Assembly (NCBI RefSeq): GCF_002443255.2
Contig: NW_019211455.1
Span: 25,956,479 to 26,020,478, forward strand
Length of the DNA: 64,000 bases
Reading direction: 5' to 3'
Origin: Varroa destructor
Lineage: Eukaryota; Arthropoda; Arachnida; Mesostigmata; Varroidae
Numbering within the stretch: the first letter of the stretch is position 1; every line of letters starts with the position of its first letter. Both the position numbers and the translations under genes were made by a program. The notes beneath the pieces were generated by a model. The model saw only the letters and a program-made list of their open reading frames with translations. It did not search any database and was not told where the DNA came from. Shown here one piece after another: positions 23,501 to 34,533 of the stretch.

Positions 23501-23699
23501 CTGGTCTATCTTCAAAGGACTCGCAAGGGAGGTCTTATTTGATCAATCGGCGAAACGAACATCAAGTCGAACGTACCGTATTAGACACCTGTGGATCGAA
23601 AAAGATCACAGCTTGATCGGCGTCTTTCGCTCGGTTAACGGTAACATTGCAAAAGTAACGTCTGATTCTGAGATGTCGCGTGTATATATAACGTAAGAA

Positions 23700-25110
23700 C
23701 TTGAAAAGGTCGTATAAATGTCGTGCCCACAGATTGTATTCGTTCGATATTCATTCAAACTGATCCTTCTACTTAAAAACACTGCTAACCTGCCCATATC
23801 TAAAACATCATGTTTCTGTCCGTGTGAGTCTGATGGAGTTTAATTAGCAGTTTGTTGAGAAAAATACTCTCTTCTTCTTCTACGTACTGACTGCAGAGGC
23901 AACGTTCATGGCTACCTTCTACAAATAGGTACCGAGTATCCATACGTGCAATGAAATAAAAATGCATAACTCGCCGTTTTGTGCTAGCAGTTATCCTGCC
24001 TCAGCAAGCACTGCGGTGCAGGGCATTGCATATGGCAACAGGACGTTGCCCCTATGATAGACGCCAACGGAGATCTTGCGGAACGTGTCCGGCGGCATAC
24101 TATATAACGACCACAACTGGGTCATGAAAACATATCCGTAGACGGTGACAAATGAATCCGTGTCGAGGCTTTGACGATGGTTTCCAGCCAACAACCGTTT
24201 AGTTGATAGACGTTTATAAACGCGATTGTGGCGATATTGGTAAAGCTTGCTGTCCATCTTACTACGTCGAGGGCAGTACTACGTAAAGTGTAAATATGAT
24301 TAATGCAACAACGTTAGAGTTGCGTGGCAACCGCAAGCTACAGAAATGTTACCGGTCGTCATGGTACACGTACATTTCATTATTGAATTGCGAACGTATT
24401 AATAGATGCTAAGCACGCGCTGAGTGCTTATCATGAATACGAGGGGGATGGGGTAGCCGTAATACAAGCTTTATGAATGAGTGCAGCGCGTATACATTCA
24501 ACGTTTGTCTTATATGCTCGTCATCTGTTTATACCGGATGGTGCACACCTGCTCTCTTATAATTATATAATAACTCTGCTTATATTATTGAATATTATTA
24601 TTTATGATTATAAAGTTTGTAAGCTAAAAGTAATGATCATTTCATCCAAGGGATATCAGCAACACCTGCTAGACAAGTAATGCTGCAGATTGAAGGGGCG
24701 TCAATAGATCTCGCCGGTGTCTATGAGTGATAAGGAACATTTTGCTGTTCTGGAAGCCTGATTTGGTAGCGTAAATATCTCATTTGTCCTTTTCTAACTA
24801 AATACAAAACTGGACGAGTCCAGAGTAGCCCATAATGAGAAATAGCCCACGGTCTTACGGTTGTCTGATTGGCCGATCGGCTATATGACATTGGGAAGCT
24901 AACTTCTAAGCGACATATGGGCGACGAGAGTCGGCCAGGTTTCGTACCTTACGGATCCACTATCAGTGAATATTACTGCCTCACCGCGTCCTGTTACTGC
25001 TAACTGTACTGTAATACCTTATTAATTAGTTGTTTTTCAAACAAAATAACCCCGTCTTCTGAGTGTCAGATAGATTCGACTATTATATGATATGCACAAC
25101 TAGATATAAC
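23700..25110. other. non-coding stretch
   Basis: No gene is supported. A small imperfect stem (taagcac ... gtgctta) lies near 24410-24430. Sequence around 24560-24620 is very AT-rich. Confidence 0.55.
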
Positions 25111-25117
25111 GTTCTAT

Positions 25118-25339
25118 CTATGAGCATCTATTTAGCAGCGATGCCCGTATCTCGATCAGTGTGTGCCGAAACAGTGACGGGTGATGATAGAAGCGGCCTT
25201 GGGACCTCCAAAGACCAAGCAATGAACTCGCCTCGATTATAACAGCGGTAATATTTATTACTATTATCGCTGGTGCTATAACCGCAAAACGAAATAGCGC
25301 CGTTGCTCTAAGCGTACTAGCAGCATCAGTAGAAATCAT
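25118..25339 (-). CDS. ORF with internal hydrophobic segment, 73 aa
   Basis: From the ATG at 25339 the protein has a hydrophobic segment (FAVIAPAIIVINITAVII) starting about residue 18, a short basic and histidine-rich linker and the end HTLIEIRASLLNRCS. The layout (hydrophobic start, then LIxIRA near the C-terminus) recalls the 50725-50976 ORF, which has LIFIRA near its end and also finishes with a cysteine. Nucleotide identity in that block is weak (about 13 of 24), so membership of the same family is only a suggestion. Confidence 0.2.
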   Translation of the reverse strand: MISTDAASTLRATALFRFAVIAPAIIVINITAVIIEASSLLGLWRSQGRFYHHPSLFRHTLIEIRASLLNRCS

Positions 25340-25439
25340 GAAAGGCCATCCGAACGGTGACTCGTGATGGTTGACGCGAGTGCATCGGTGTCCAAGAATA
25401 ACCAAGGACATATTAACATTTCGCTTACTATTTGACACC

Positions 25440-26270
25440 CGCCGGCGCGCAATGGGTCGAGTAGTAATAATTTGCTATAGATGCAAACGGATCACTACTT
25501 CTTCAATGCTACTGGTGATATCTGTTCAGGAATAAGGCGCACCGCTTCACTTTCACCACCCTGGTTCAAGTCTTAAGGGAAAAATCTTATCCTTAAGATC
25601 TAGGCTCTGTTTGCGATGACACGACAAACACATTTTACCATAATAGAAACATGTTGATTTGTTTGAAGCTGGCACTTGGCCACATGTCGACGCAGTCAGA
25701 GATAACAGATTTAATGCAAGACACACATGAGTAGACTTCTATATGCCTATATTGTTTATATCTCCATATATTGTATTCTCTTTTTGATTTAATTTTATTT
25801 GTCAGCTGTCTGAACGCATAGCTATCAGGGCTCGTACATTTTTTGTGAGATCAGTAACGGGAACGGCAACGATCGAAAAGTAAAACCCATGTTTTAGCGA
25901 TAGCACTGTTAGTTAAAAGCTACTCTCTAAAGTTTTACTTATTTACCGATGTATAGAATAGGTCTCGACGGTTATTTGGCGTCCTACTGACGGCAGAAAT
26001 ATATAGCTGACGTATAATATTCGAGACCGGCAGTGGAGACGATCTGTCCAAAACTGGTGGCGGATGGCCACCGAGAATTTCGGGCGGACGACTCAAAATA
26101 CCCAATTCAAATCATAGATATTATTATATATCTGTAAATATATCTAAACGATTTGCTATAGACACCAAATGCTAACCTACATTATTCATGCGTTCACAAG
26201 CCACGTTATTGTTGACATCCGGCTTTTTACAGCTTGTCTAGCTTTCACCGCTCTTTCGTAATTCTGCCGT
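25440..26270. other. non-coding stretch
   Basis: A strong acceptor (gatttaattttatttgtcag, AG at 25804-25805) precedes a 25-codon plus-strand frame ending at 25883. It is too short to call. An 8-bp stem (tcttaagg ... ccttaaga) lies at 25571-25598. Confidence 0.45.
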
Positions 26271-26275
26271 TCCAG

Positions 26276-26374
26276 AATTACGATCCGTTCACGATTTACA
26301 ATAGCGCCTTACGACGATTGGCCCTGCAGCCTTTAAATTTCCGAATTAATTCCTTGCGAATGTTTTGCAATTCA
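26276..26374 (+). CDS. candidate internal exon, 99 nt, phase 0-0
   Basis: A good acceptor (cgtaattctgccgttccag, AG at 26274-26275) and a good donor (TCA then GTAAGC at 26375) bracket exactly 33 open codons, phase 0 at both ends. The peptide begins NYDPFTIYNSALRRLALQ and has ordinary composition. A more upstream acceptor at 26230-26232 gives a longer version in the same frame. Phase 0 on both sides matches 20828-20929 before it and 27371-27544 after it. The product is unknown. Confidence 0.28.
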
Positions 26375-26379
26375 GTAAG

Positions 26380-27337
26380 CGCACACTTAATTCGAAGTCC
26401 TTTCCCGATTGAGTCGCTTGACTGGATGCCAAATCCGGACTGAGATCCTCATGAACTAGCGACCCGTGCCCCGTAACCTGGCGACCTTCTAGCAAACGAA
26501 CGAACGGCTCGATCGGCATGGGTTGAGCAAGGTCCAACTGGCGACGGACGATAACGTCTAGATGAAAACTCTAGAGGGAAAGAGCTTCATGCTAGTTTTA
26601 ACACGCTCGCCGCCTTCCCAATCCTCTCTCAGGAAGTGATAGGAACGTCGAGCTGATCAAGCTAGCTGGGTTGGTGGAGCCAGCTAGTTATCACACGTGC
26701 TTCGCTCTATAAACCCCAACTGACTCATTCGTTGTCGCTACTCGAAATTGATCCCAAAGCACGCGTTTATGATCAGAAAAAAACATCACTGATTGCTATT
26801 GCCTTCCCCATTACTGCTGCCATTCGGATCATATCAAGCGATCAGTGATGATATCAGTGTGCGTACGCGGCAAGCACTGGCTTCTCATACGTTTCCTACA
26901 TCGTTATGGGTACGTAATGTATTGTAAACAGATATTTGTCATTGCCGAGAAGTACATGATCAAGCGAGGATGTAGGAAGCATACCTAGCACAGCGTGCGG
27001 GATCAGGCTGCTTCTACCGTCAAAAAAAGACTCTTGATGGCAATCCTGCTGAGGAAGAACAAAAAAAAGCGCGTGGATTGCATTTTTAGACAACTTTTTG
27101 CTTATATTTATCTATTGTTTCGTTTACTAGCCTTTTGATCTCTATAACAATCTGTGTATTCGATTAACTGGAGAATATGCAATAGATACGATAGGTTTGT
27201 TGGATAGGTCCGTATCCAGTAGACTGAGGAGTACAAAGTACATTTACGATGGAAGGATGATACTACATAACAGACCTATCTACCCATCAAAAACGCCTAT
27301 TAGATTATTACAACGTATTAGGTGATTTATACTTCAA
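26380..27337. other. non-coding stretch
   Basis: I see no gene here; it would be an intron in the three-exon model described for 20828-27544. Confidence 0.5.
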
Positions 27338-27369
27338 TTTTTTTTTTTTTTTTTTGTTTTTGTTTTTCA
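27338..27369. repeat. T18 tract plus T-rich pyrimidine run
   Basis: Eighteen T (27338-27355) are followed by gtttttgtttttcag. On the plus strand this is an ideal polypyrimidine tract and acceptor. On the minus strand it would read as the poly(A) tail of a retroposed copy, so the exon call next to it has a rival explanation. Confidence 0.9.
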
Positions 27370-27370
27370 G

Positions 27371-27544
27371 TATTTAGAGCAGTATCGTTGTGCGAGAAAA
27401 AGAAATGAGCTTCATCGTGCGTTGGAACACCAATGTCTGCTGACTCATTCTTTTTGCAATGTATCATTTGACAACAGCGATATGCCGCGTCGTGAAGCTC
27501 ACGAGGCACCGTCCATAGAATCACTGCCAACCATAAGTGTTTAG
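27371..27544 (+). CDS. candidate terminal exon, 57 aa
   Basis: The exon starts right after an exceptionally strong acceptor (AG at 27369-27370) and is open in phase 0 for 57 codons to TAG 27542-27544. The peptide starts YLEQYRCARKRNELHRALEH, basic and helix-like, and ends in a Ser, Pro and Glu-rich tail. It has three cysteines and no membrane segment. It is phase-compatible with 26276-26374. The minus strand also has a 98-codon ORF here that runs into the poly(A) tract. Function is unknown. Confidence 0.3.
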   Translation, partial: YLEQYRCARKRNELHRALEHQCLLTHSFCNVSFDNSDMPRREAHEAPSIESLPTISV

Positions 27545-27624
27545 TGATAAAATCAATAGCAATACCATTAAACGATTTCAAAAGAAGCAATATAAATGGG
27601 TGATGCGGAGACATTATAAACAAT

Positions 27625-28180
27625 ATTTTACGACGCGAACCAATTTTCTTCCCCGTAATCCGTCTGTCCCACTACGATGATTGAAGCTAGTGCACTACGA
27701 TGAAAATATGATTAAAGAGATGTAGAACTTCATACCTCACCGTGAAAGTAGTCGTGGCCTCTAGTTTATATTTGCGGCAATCTAGTCTCGAGCTTATGAT
27801 CAACGGATGTCGAAAGAAACATATTCAAAGGAAATGTAACGAAGGAGATTGTGTCCCTTATGCAGAGGCTATTAAGTAGCTTCGTCTGACCATCGATATA
27901 CAGATGCTGTATTGTTTATATACGATGAAATAAAAAAATGACTCCATAAAAATGATAGTATAATAATAGCATTAATAATCACAGTTCAGTCGCGTGAATT
28001 TAATATAATTTAGTAAATTTCACACGCCTACGCCATTTGAGTCTGATTCTGCTTTTATACCTTTTACTTTTATAGCATAAAAGTAGGCGCCATCCAAAGA
28101 TTGCACTCAACACTGACAAGTTCCTTTTTGCCCATTTATCATTTGATGAGATAAAAAAATGGCTACGCTATTGGGAACAA
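27625..28180. other. non-coding, AT-rich stretch
   Basis: No gene seen. A 9-bp stem with 3-nt loop (tacttttat agc ataaaagta) lies at about 28065-28085. Confidence 0.6.
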
Positions 28181-28251
28181 ACTGGTGCCTTTTTCTTTCG
28201 GTCTAACCCTATTTGATAAAACCGATCGAGCAGCTATCACTTGCGTCAGGT

Positions 28252-28647
28252 ATGAGCGTCGCTTGCTTAAGCTGTGCGACTTCTATTCTGACCAGATCGC
28301 GACCACACAAACACGAACCAACCGAGGCGCCGGCAAACAGCAGGGAAAATCACTTGTTTGCTCCTTTCGTTCACCGTAGCTTACTCTGTTATGTGTCACC
28401 GATTTGCAATTTGCCTAGTCAACCCAAATACCGTCGTCGTCGTCGTCTATTTACGTCGACATCGTGGCGAACACAGCCGCATCAGTCTCAATTCTACACG
28501 GACATCCTAAACAGAACCACAAACGAAAGCTCGTCGATCGCTACTGGCGATGAGAGTTCCAGGTCTTGCAGGGAAAACCTAGCGCTACCTGGATCTACTA
28601 ATTACACTCAAGGGAGGAATTGCACGCTGGGTCAAGACCACAACTAG
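28252..28647 (+). CDS. ATG-initiated ORF, 131 aa, uncharacterised
   Basis: The ATG at 28252 opens 131 codons; the frame is open upstream to 28213. Composition is unusual: Ser, Thr and Asn rich, a run of five arginines from a CGT microsatellite (28431-28446), and four potential N-glycosylation sites in the last 45 residues (NRT, NES, NYT, NCT). About eight cysteines are spread along it. No signal peptide is evident at this ATG. It lies in a GC-richer patch next to AT-rich DNA. It could be an extracellular exon or a chance frame. Confidence 0.25.
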   Translation: MSVACLSCATSILTRSRPHKHEPTEAPANSRENHLFAPFVHRSLLCYVSPICNLPSQPKYRRRRRLFTSTSWRTQPHQSQFYTDILNRTTNESSSIATGDESSRSCRENLALPGSTNYTQGRNCTLGQDHN

Positions 28648-28649
28648 AG

Positions 28650-31600
28650 TAGAAAAACGAATGGATGGAGAAGTGGCACGACCCAGCTTCTAGCTTCCAG
28701 CGCTGAATTACTGTCTCCGCTTATCCGATTGTAGGAACTTTCTGTTGATTCCTTGTAGATGCATTGAATGGTCTATAAAAAACGGAGACCGACTATAGGA
28801 GGTGGCTTTCATTATAGAATAAGAGTTATAATTGTCGATTATTAAATAAAGAACCTTCCATTTATCTGTAGTCGGCTATTGTGACGGTATTTCTGTGCTC
28901 GATACTATCATTTTGAGCAGTGTATTATATTTATATCGTAGACAACACTCGGTCGACTCATGCTTATTACTATATTGCTTAAACCCGATGGGCGTGTATT
29001 ATGGTGATATAAGTCGCTCTAAACCTGCTTGTTGCTTGGGAGAGAAGTTTCACTTTCACAAGTTGTAAGGCACATAATTGGACAAGCCCAGCCCCAGTGG
29101 GCGTCGGATACCGAGTGAGGCAAACAACGGCAACAACAATATGTGGACGAAGAACGATCTACTTCCTTTGACATGAAACAAAAAAAATTACAGTTGAAAT
29201 GACGAGACTATGAAAGCGGCGCAGGGCGCATCTCGCGGCTGCAATCCACCAGATCAATCAATGTATCTCCATAAAAAGATATATGAATGAATGAGCAAAT
29301 ACGAAGATATGGTTGTTATACTTGGACTCCTCGGAGTTTCCTTGTTTAGCATCCATTAAGAAAGCATGTAGTAATATATGACCACGTAACATCTTAGCTG
29401 TTAGCTGTTTATACAATGTCTACACGCTTACTTCGATAACATGCAACAACGGTAAATAATGCATACAAGAAGAAATACAGACCGTTCTAGTCGATCATCT
29501 CGAGCAAGCTCACATAGGTCGTAAACAGTTAATTGGGTGGTGTCGAATCTGAAAAGACACAGAGGTTTACGGAGGATCGACACAGCCCGCACCTTCCATT
29601 CAGCACCGTATAGTTTTGATGTGGTTCGTATCGGTGGAGTTTCATCTAGATAGACATAAATCAGGACCGGTAACGTGCGGCAAACAAAGGACCACGGGAT
29701 TTTTGGTGTACATCGATCGCAATTGGAAATTCGCTCGAAAGCGTAGGCCTAACGTACAGCCAACCGTGCATTCAGCTGTGCGAGGAGTTAGGGGATAATG
29801 ATTCTATTAGAGAATTTTCTTACTTCTACACCTGAAGCCAATTTACTGGGGTTGTGTTCGCTAAGTTGGTGTTCCATTTTAAACAAAAGCAGCATACGTG
29901 TGAACTGATTTTGGGTTTGATAAAGAGGCAGTATATTGGGGATTTGTTTCTGGATAGACGAGAGGGAAAATTGCCACAACCTTGTATAAATGGCGTCTTC
30001 CGCATGCGCCACAGATGCACACACCTATGAACCTACCATTTTATATTTATGACAGCCCTGTAGAAATTTACACCCGTACTCGTTTCGCACTCAGTCGAAA
30101 TACAACCGGATTAATGCAATTGAGCAATCAAATCTCATCAAATCTGTCTCAATCTTCAGAAACAACTAGATTCTTCATGCTGATCAAAAATAAGTATCTG
30201 ATCATTTGAGGAAAATGCTGGCATAAAGGATAGAGTAAACTTTCCAGCCATTACCGGTATATGGAAATTATTCTTTCTAACACATGACTAAAACCAGTAA
30301 GACAGCCATTTATGTTCTGTGTGTACGCCGAAGCACCTGGCATCGTATGCAAACGCTGTTCGCTCAGTGTCCAACATCATGGTCAGCATCATGTCTGTCC
30401 CTCAAATGCCAGAATCGTCGTTGACCTCGACGAACGGAGTCTACGCTATGTAAGAGGTTCAATCTACACTTAGTCAAATTCAACGTGACCTTACTGACCC
30501 ATGGCGTCGATAGTATAGGCTGTTGCCTCAGGAAGATCGATCTTACCTCTACATACGTACACATACACCAGCAGTGAACGTGCATATGGCATACAACAAA
30601 TTTGTGATGATCGGCAAGGGATATAAACGTGACACCCTGTAACTCATTGCAGCATCGCAAATTTGCTATCTGTCCAACCGCCATAACGCCGACGAGTGGG
30701 GGAAGCGGGCTGCCATTCAAATAGAGGTATCACTAATGATCGTTCAAGCGAAGAATCGACGGACCGTAAAGCGGATCAGCTAATGGACTACCTAGTGAAC
30801 AGCTACCGGAGTGTGCTCAAATAGGTCTTTAAAATATCAACCACGACAAACGTACGTTAGCCAGCAATTTGCAACTGTGTAAATGTCAGTTCCTCGTTTC
30901 CGTCTATCTGTCCCTCAGTTGAGTGACACCCTAGGTAGTACTTATCAACGAATCAATAGATACGTCAGTAGACTCATCTGTCACTAGCCAAAAGTACGCG
31001 CAAATGTTTCTCCGACCTAATTTTGTTTAGCTAATGCGATAAGTATAGCTTACAGTTGCTATTAGATAAAACAATGATAAAAAAAATATATACGCCTTCT
31101 CTTCTGGAATCTGTTTGACAGCTTTCAATCGTGGAAGGCTGAAGCAAGCGAAAAAAATCTCAAATAATATTTATTGTTAAATACGAGTTAAATAGGTATT
31201 TTGCATAGTTCATACGTAACATAGGGACTCGGCAATCTCAATACGAAAAGCACATCGGGGTCAGCTCGAAATTTGATAAATATAAATAGATAACATAACA
31301 AGATTAAAAATTTGATGATTTCTCATAAAGACAATATCATTTGCTCAATATGATTTGATATTGATTCCTCTGCTGAAATGACCAACTTCAATAAAATACT
31401 TAACGGCACCTCAGCATTAACGCTATTAATATGAATTACCCCTTCGATATGGGCTGCACTCATATAGAAACTGTTGTGAAGATATATGTCGTTCACACAA
31501 TGTCAGACACCTGCTTACGATGTCGTCGTTTTGAAATGGGGGCTGCCGAATACTTAAAATGATCATCGTATTTGAGCGGGGAAGGCCAAGCAGATGGCGA

Positions 31601-31890
31601 CTGTCATCATTTCCGCCCAATAAAAAAAAAATGGCGTCACTTTATTTCTGGTATTAAAGGTAGGTATTAAAGATACCTAAAGCCGAAATTAATTTAACTG
31701 AGTTATTGTCATTAATACTGTTTCGTTATTACTATCATGGAATTTCGATGGATACCCTTGCGTCAGGCATGATTCAACCTTTATCTGTTTTGTCAAGCTT
31801 CATTTACTAATCCGAATCATGTCTAACCGCCACTGCTAGCTCTATTGATTGACTATTGATCCGTATAATAAAAATCAGGCTTGATCTTTT
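28650..31890. other. non-coding stretch
   Basis: No gene is supported in this 3.2-kb stretch. The 118-codon minus-strand ORF at 30364-30720 is His and Cys rich and lacks splice or start support. A direct 10-mer repeat (ggtattaaag) lies at 31649-31672. Confidence 0.5.
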
Positions 31891-31899
31891 TAAGATCGT

Positions 31900-32620
31900 T
31901 CGTCTGAACTGAAATGGCCCGCAACCGTAACTAACCGAAAGCGCCGACCGAAAAGCCTTTGTATCGTTTACCTGGTGCCGAACCGCTTCGAAGTCAAGTC
32001 TCCGAGCTGCGGCTGGCAAAAAATGGCGAAAATGGAAAACTATTTACATACTGCTAACGATTTTGAGCGTGATCATTCACAGCTCCGACAAAATGGGATT
32101 CCGGTAATGGAGCTATCTACACAAGAAAAGGTCGCCTTGATTACTGCCTTTGTATGAACTATTGATCCTATACGTACCTTGCTCTGTACCAAACGAGGAA
32201 GTACGCGTACCTTTTGTTATCAGTGCAGGAACAACGTCTATCATGTTTACAGCATTTACGTAGGTGCTTCGCGGGGTCGAATAGAGCCCTAGCGATACTC
32301 CCCCCATCTGGGTTGTGTTTTTTCAGCCACCAAAAACGACGGACCGGTGACCGGAAAAACACGGGAGGAACGCAACCCCACGGAATCGACAACAACCGTC
32401 GTTAGTTACTATGCAAAACGAAAATAGTAGACAAATAGGTTTCAACGGGATCGTGCTGTTGATCTAGATCGGCACGAGTACCGAGCATTCAACTAGAAGC
32501 TATATACAGCTTCGGGAAGACGCAGTTATGAAGCGTGTCATGACTCTCATGCTGTGACTTCTCTACCAAGACCATGTCGATTTATTGAAAAAGTTTTATT
32601 TCATTTTTTTTTCTATTATT
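31900..32620. other. GC-richer stretch with small ORFs on both strands
   Basis: ORFs of 60-75 codons overlap on both strands (31975-32157 plus, 32168-32395 minus and others). None has a clear start or splice sites. Confidence 0.45.
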
Positions 32621-32625
32621 TATAG

Positions 32626-32792
32626 GGAAGCCTGAGCACACCACATAGGCTCGCAAAGTACCAGCCTATATTGGTCTTCGCCTACATTTCGGACTACCAT
32701 TCAAACAGTAGGTCTACTATTAGTAAAAATTCACTCGCATCCATTGACGCACACGTATACATTATACGAGGAGTTTTTTTAGAGCTGGCTAT
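32626..32792 (+). CDS. well-delimited candidate internal exon, 167 nt
   Basis: A strong acceptor (tttttttttctattatttatag, AG at 32624-32625) starts a frame open for 55 codons in phase 0. The frame closes exactly at a consensus-like donor (CTAT then GTGAGC at 32793), where the stop TGA is formed by the donor itself, so the exon would leave in phase 2. Acceptor, whole-length open frame and donor all agree. The peptide begins GSLSTPHRLAKYQPILVFAY and is mixed in composition, ending in a short hydrophobic helix. I recognise no family, and the neighbouring exons are not identified. Confidence 0.33.
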
Positions 32793-32799
32793 GTGAGCA

Positions 32800-33260
32800 G
32801 TATGGTGACGTAAAACCGATTTCCGGAAGTGAGATGGAAGTCCAAGGCGATGCTCGTGTCGCCGCTGATTGCTACCGCATACCAGAGAATAAGGTAAGGA
32901 CACTCACTGAGCGGATGGAAGAGGAATACGGCGAAGGCTTCTTACAGTAGGACAGGATTCTCGAAGCAAACGTGCATCCTTCCAAGTGTCAGTTGACGCC
33001 CCAACATGGTGAAACTGATGGCACGTACTATGGCAGCAGCGGCAACCGAGGTACTGTGAGTACTGGAACATCGTCGGGCCTTCGTATAATTTCAAGCAGG
33101 ACACTAATGCCGGGAAGGCCTGCACTGCTTACTGCGAGAAGTAGCAACTCAAGGGATTGGACGAACCAACCAAACGGCCGAGCTCCGATGAGCAGTGACT
33201 CTCAGTAGAAAACCACAGCATTCCTTAGAACGGCCAAGTCGACTTTCGCCGTTTAGGCGA
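32800..33260. other. no supportable gene
   Basis: Overlapping ORFs of 69-78 codons lie on both strands in GC-richer sequence. None is supported further. Confidence 0.45.
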
Positions 33261-33266
33261 ACAGCC

Positions 33267-33830
33267 TCATGCGCACGAGGGTGGGATAAATGCGGCAGAT
33301 GGAAAGAAGTGAGACAAGAAGCAGCTGAAGAGGAAGGCTGAAAACGGCAAGAAGCCGTTGGCCTGGCTGTCCGCACGCATCCAATGAACTAGCACTGTCG
33401 TCGGTTTCACTGAGCTCTTCACTCTCGGTTTGTAGAGCTGCTGCGCAGAGAAAAGCAACGGACCGATAGAGAAAGACATCCTGTCGTGGTAGTCAGTACG
33501 AAGACAACGGCGATACAATAGGAAGAATGCGGCAACAGAAGTTGTGTTGACACAGTCAGCGCAGGGGCCACAGCCAGAGCCGTTCTGTGATGCCGCACAA
33601 TGGCAATAATGAGTGACAAGAGCGGGGGTAGGAGACAAGTAGGGACCGTAGTAAGGCGTAGGCCTAGAAGGACACGAAGAGGTCCACGTTCTGTGGCAAC
33701 AGTAGCTGTTAACGGTGAAGTTGAAGTCAACTCGTAGTAGTTGTTGTTGTCGTGTGACAGTATGGTGATAGTAATAGACGGCGGGAAGAACACCAGGAAC
33801 CCAAGAGATTCCAGAGCGAAGAAATGCCAT
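33267..33830 (-). CDS. ATG-initiated ORF, 187 aa, in a purine/pyrimidine-skewed block
   Basis: The ATG at 33830 has a favourable context (GGAATGG) and opens 187 codons to 33267. The protein is rich in Ser, Pro, Tyr and Cys, low in acidic residues, and has no clear signal peptide. A second minus-strand frame (33419-33871) is open for 150 codons across the same block. The reason is visible: the plus strand is purine-rich for about 600 bases, so the minus strand is pyrimidine-rich and stop-poor. The ORF may be real, or the block may be a transcribed non-coding or low-complexity region. The assembly gap begins 125 bases beyond its start. Confidence 0.25.
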   Translation of the reverse strand: MAFLRSGISWVPGVLPAVYYYHHTVTRQQQLLRVDFNFTVNSYCCHRTWTSSCPSRPTPYYGPYLSPTPALVTHYCHCAASQNGSGCGPCADCVNTTSVAAFFLLYRRCLRTDYHDRMSFSIGPLLFSAQQLYKPRVKSSVKPTTVLVHWMRADSQANGFLPFSAFLFSCFLSHFFPSAAFIPPSCA

Positions 33831-33954
33831 TCCGCTCTATGACAGAGAACGTTCGTACGACTCTGTGTCAATGAGTGAGCTTCGATGTATGCGCATTTCT
33901 ATACACCTACTCAAGTACAACTTCTTCATACCAGTAGGCACAAATATATATATA

Positions 33955-34054
33955 NNNNNNNNNNNNNNNNNNNNNNNNNNNNNNNNNNNNNNNNNNNNNN
34001 NNNNNNNNNNNNNNNNNNNNNNNNNNNNNNNNNNNNNNNNNNNNNNNNNNNNNN
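33955..34054. other. assembly gap, 100 N
   Basis: Exactly 100 N, the usual placeholder for a gap of unknown length. Both flanks are AT-dinucleotide repeats (tatatata before, tgtatgtatatatatata after), so the break probably fell in a microsatellite. Confidence 0.99.
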
Positions 34055-34079
34055 TGTATGTATATATATATGAACGATG

Positions 34080-34510
34080 CAAAGTTTAGAGGGTTTATCT
34101 TGTAAACAGACGCTAAATCTGTCAGGCATCTGTCAGTAGTAAAGTTGAAACTTATTCTTTCACATGATGCTCTAGAACAATTTGCACTATTGTAGTTGGT
34201 ACTTCTCGTTGCAGCATTTATGTCATCAGCAAAACGATTTATTTTTGTAATTGCTCTGGCCCCTAGCTCATATAATTAAGTACAAACGGGTCGAATCGTG
34301 TAAAATCATCAGAAAAAAACATGAGATAACAATCGCCTAAGAACTGCTCGTAGCAATTACTTTCCTCGTAATTATTACATGATAGACGCTAATGACTAAA
34401 TATTTCCGTATTCTAACACAGTCTCTGTAAAAGTGCCACTATTTAACAGCTTCTATGACTTTTTTTAAAACCAATAGCTCCCAGACTTTTCGTCCGTCTG
34501 CATCGGCAGC
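34080..34510. other. non-coding, AT-rich stretch
   Basis: A decent acceptor (acttctcgttgcag, near 34215) precedes a 20-codon frame beginning MSSAKRFIFVIALAP with a hydrophobic core. It is too short and ends quickly, so I do not call it. Confidence 0.5.
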
Positions 34511-34533
34511 AACTCATTGACAAACGAGGCGCT

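Noticed and set aside
25806..25883. 25-codon plus-strand frame after a strong acceptor
   Set aside because: Short, and the only donors near it are weak or cut it further.
30364..30720. 118-codon minus-strand ORF rich in His and Cys
   Set aside because: No ATG in useful context, no splice sites, within chance length; the Cys and His do not form a zinc-finger spacing.
34216..34280. Short plus-strand signal-peptide-like frame (MSSAKRFIFVIALAP)
   Set aside because: It ends after 20 codons and the downstream donor-like sites are poor.
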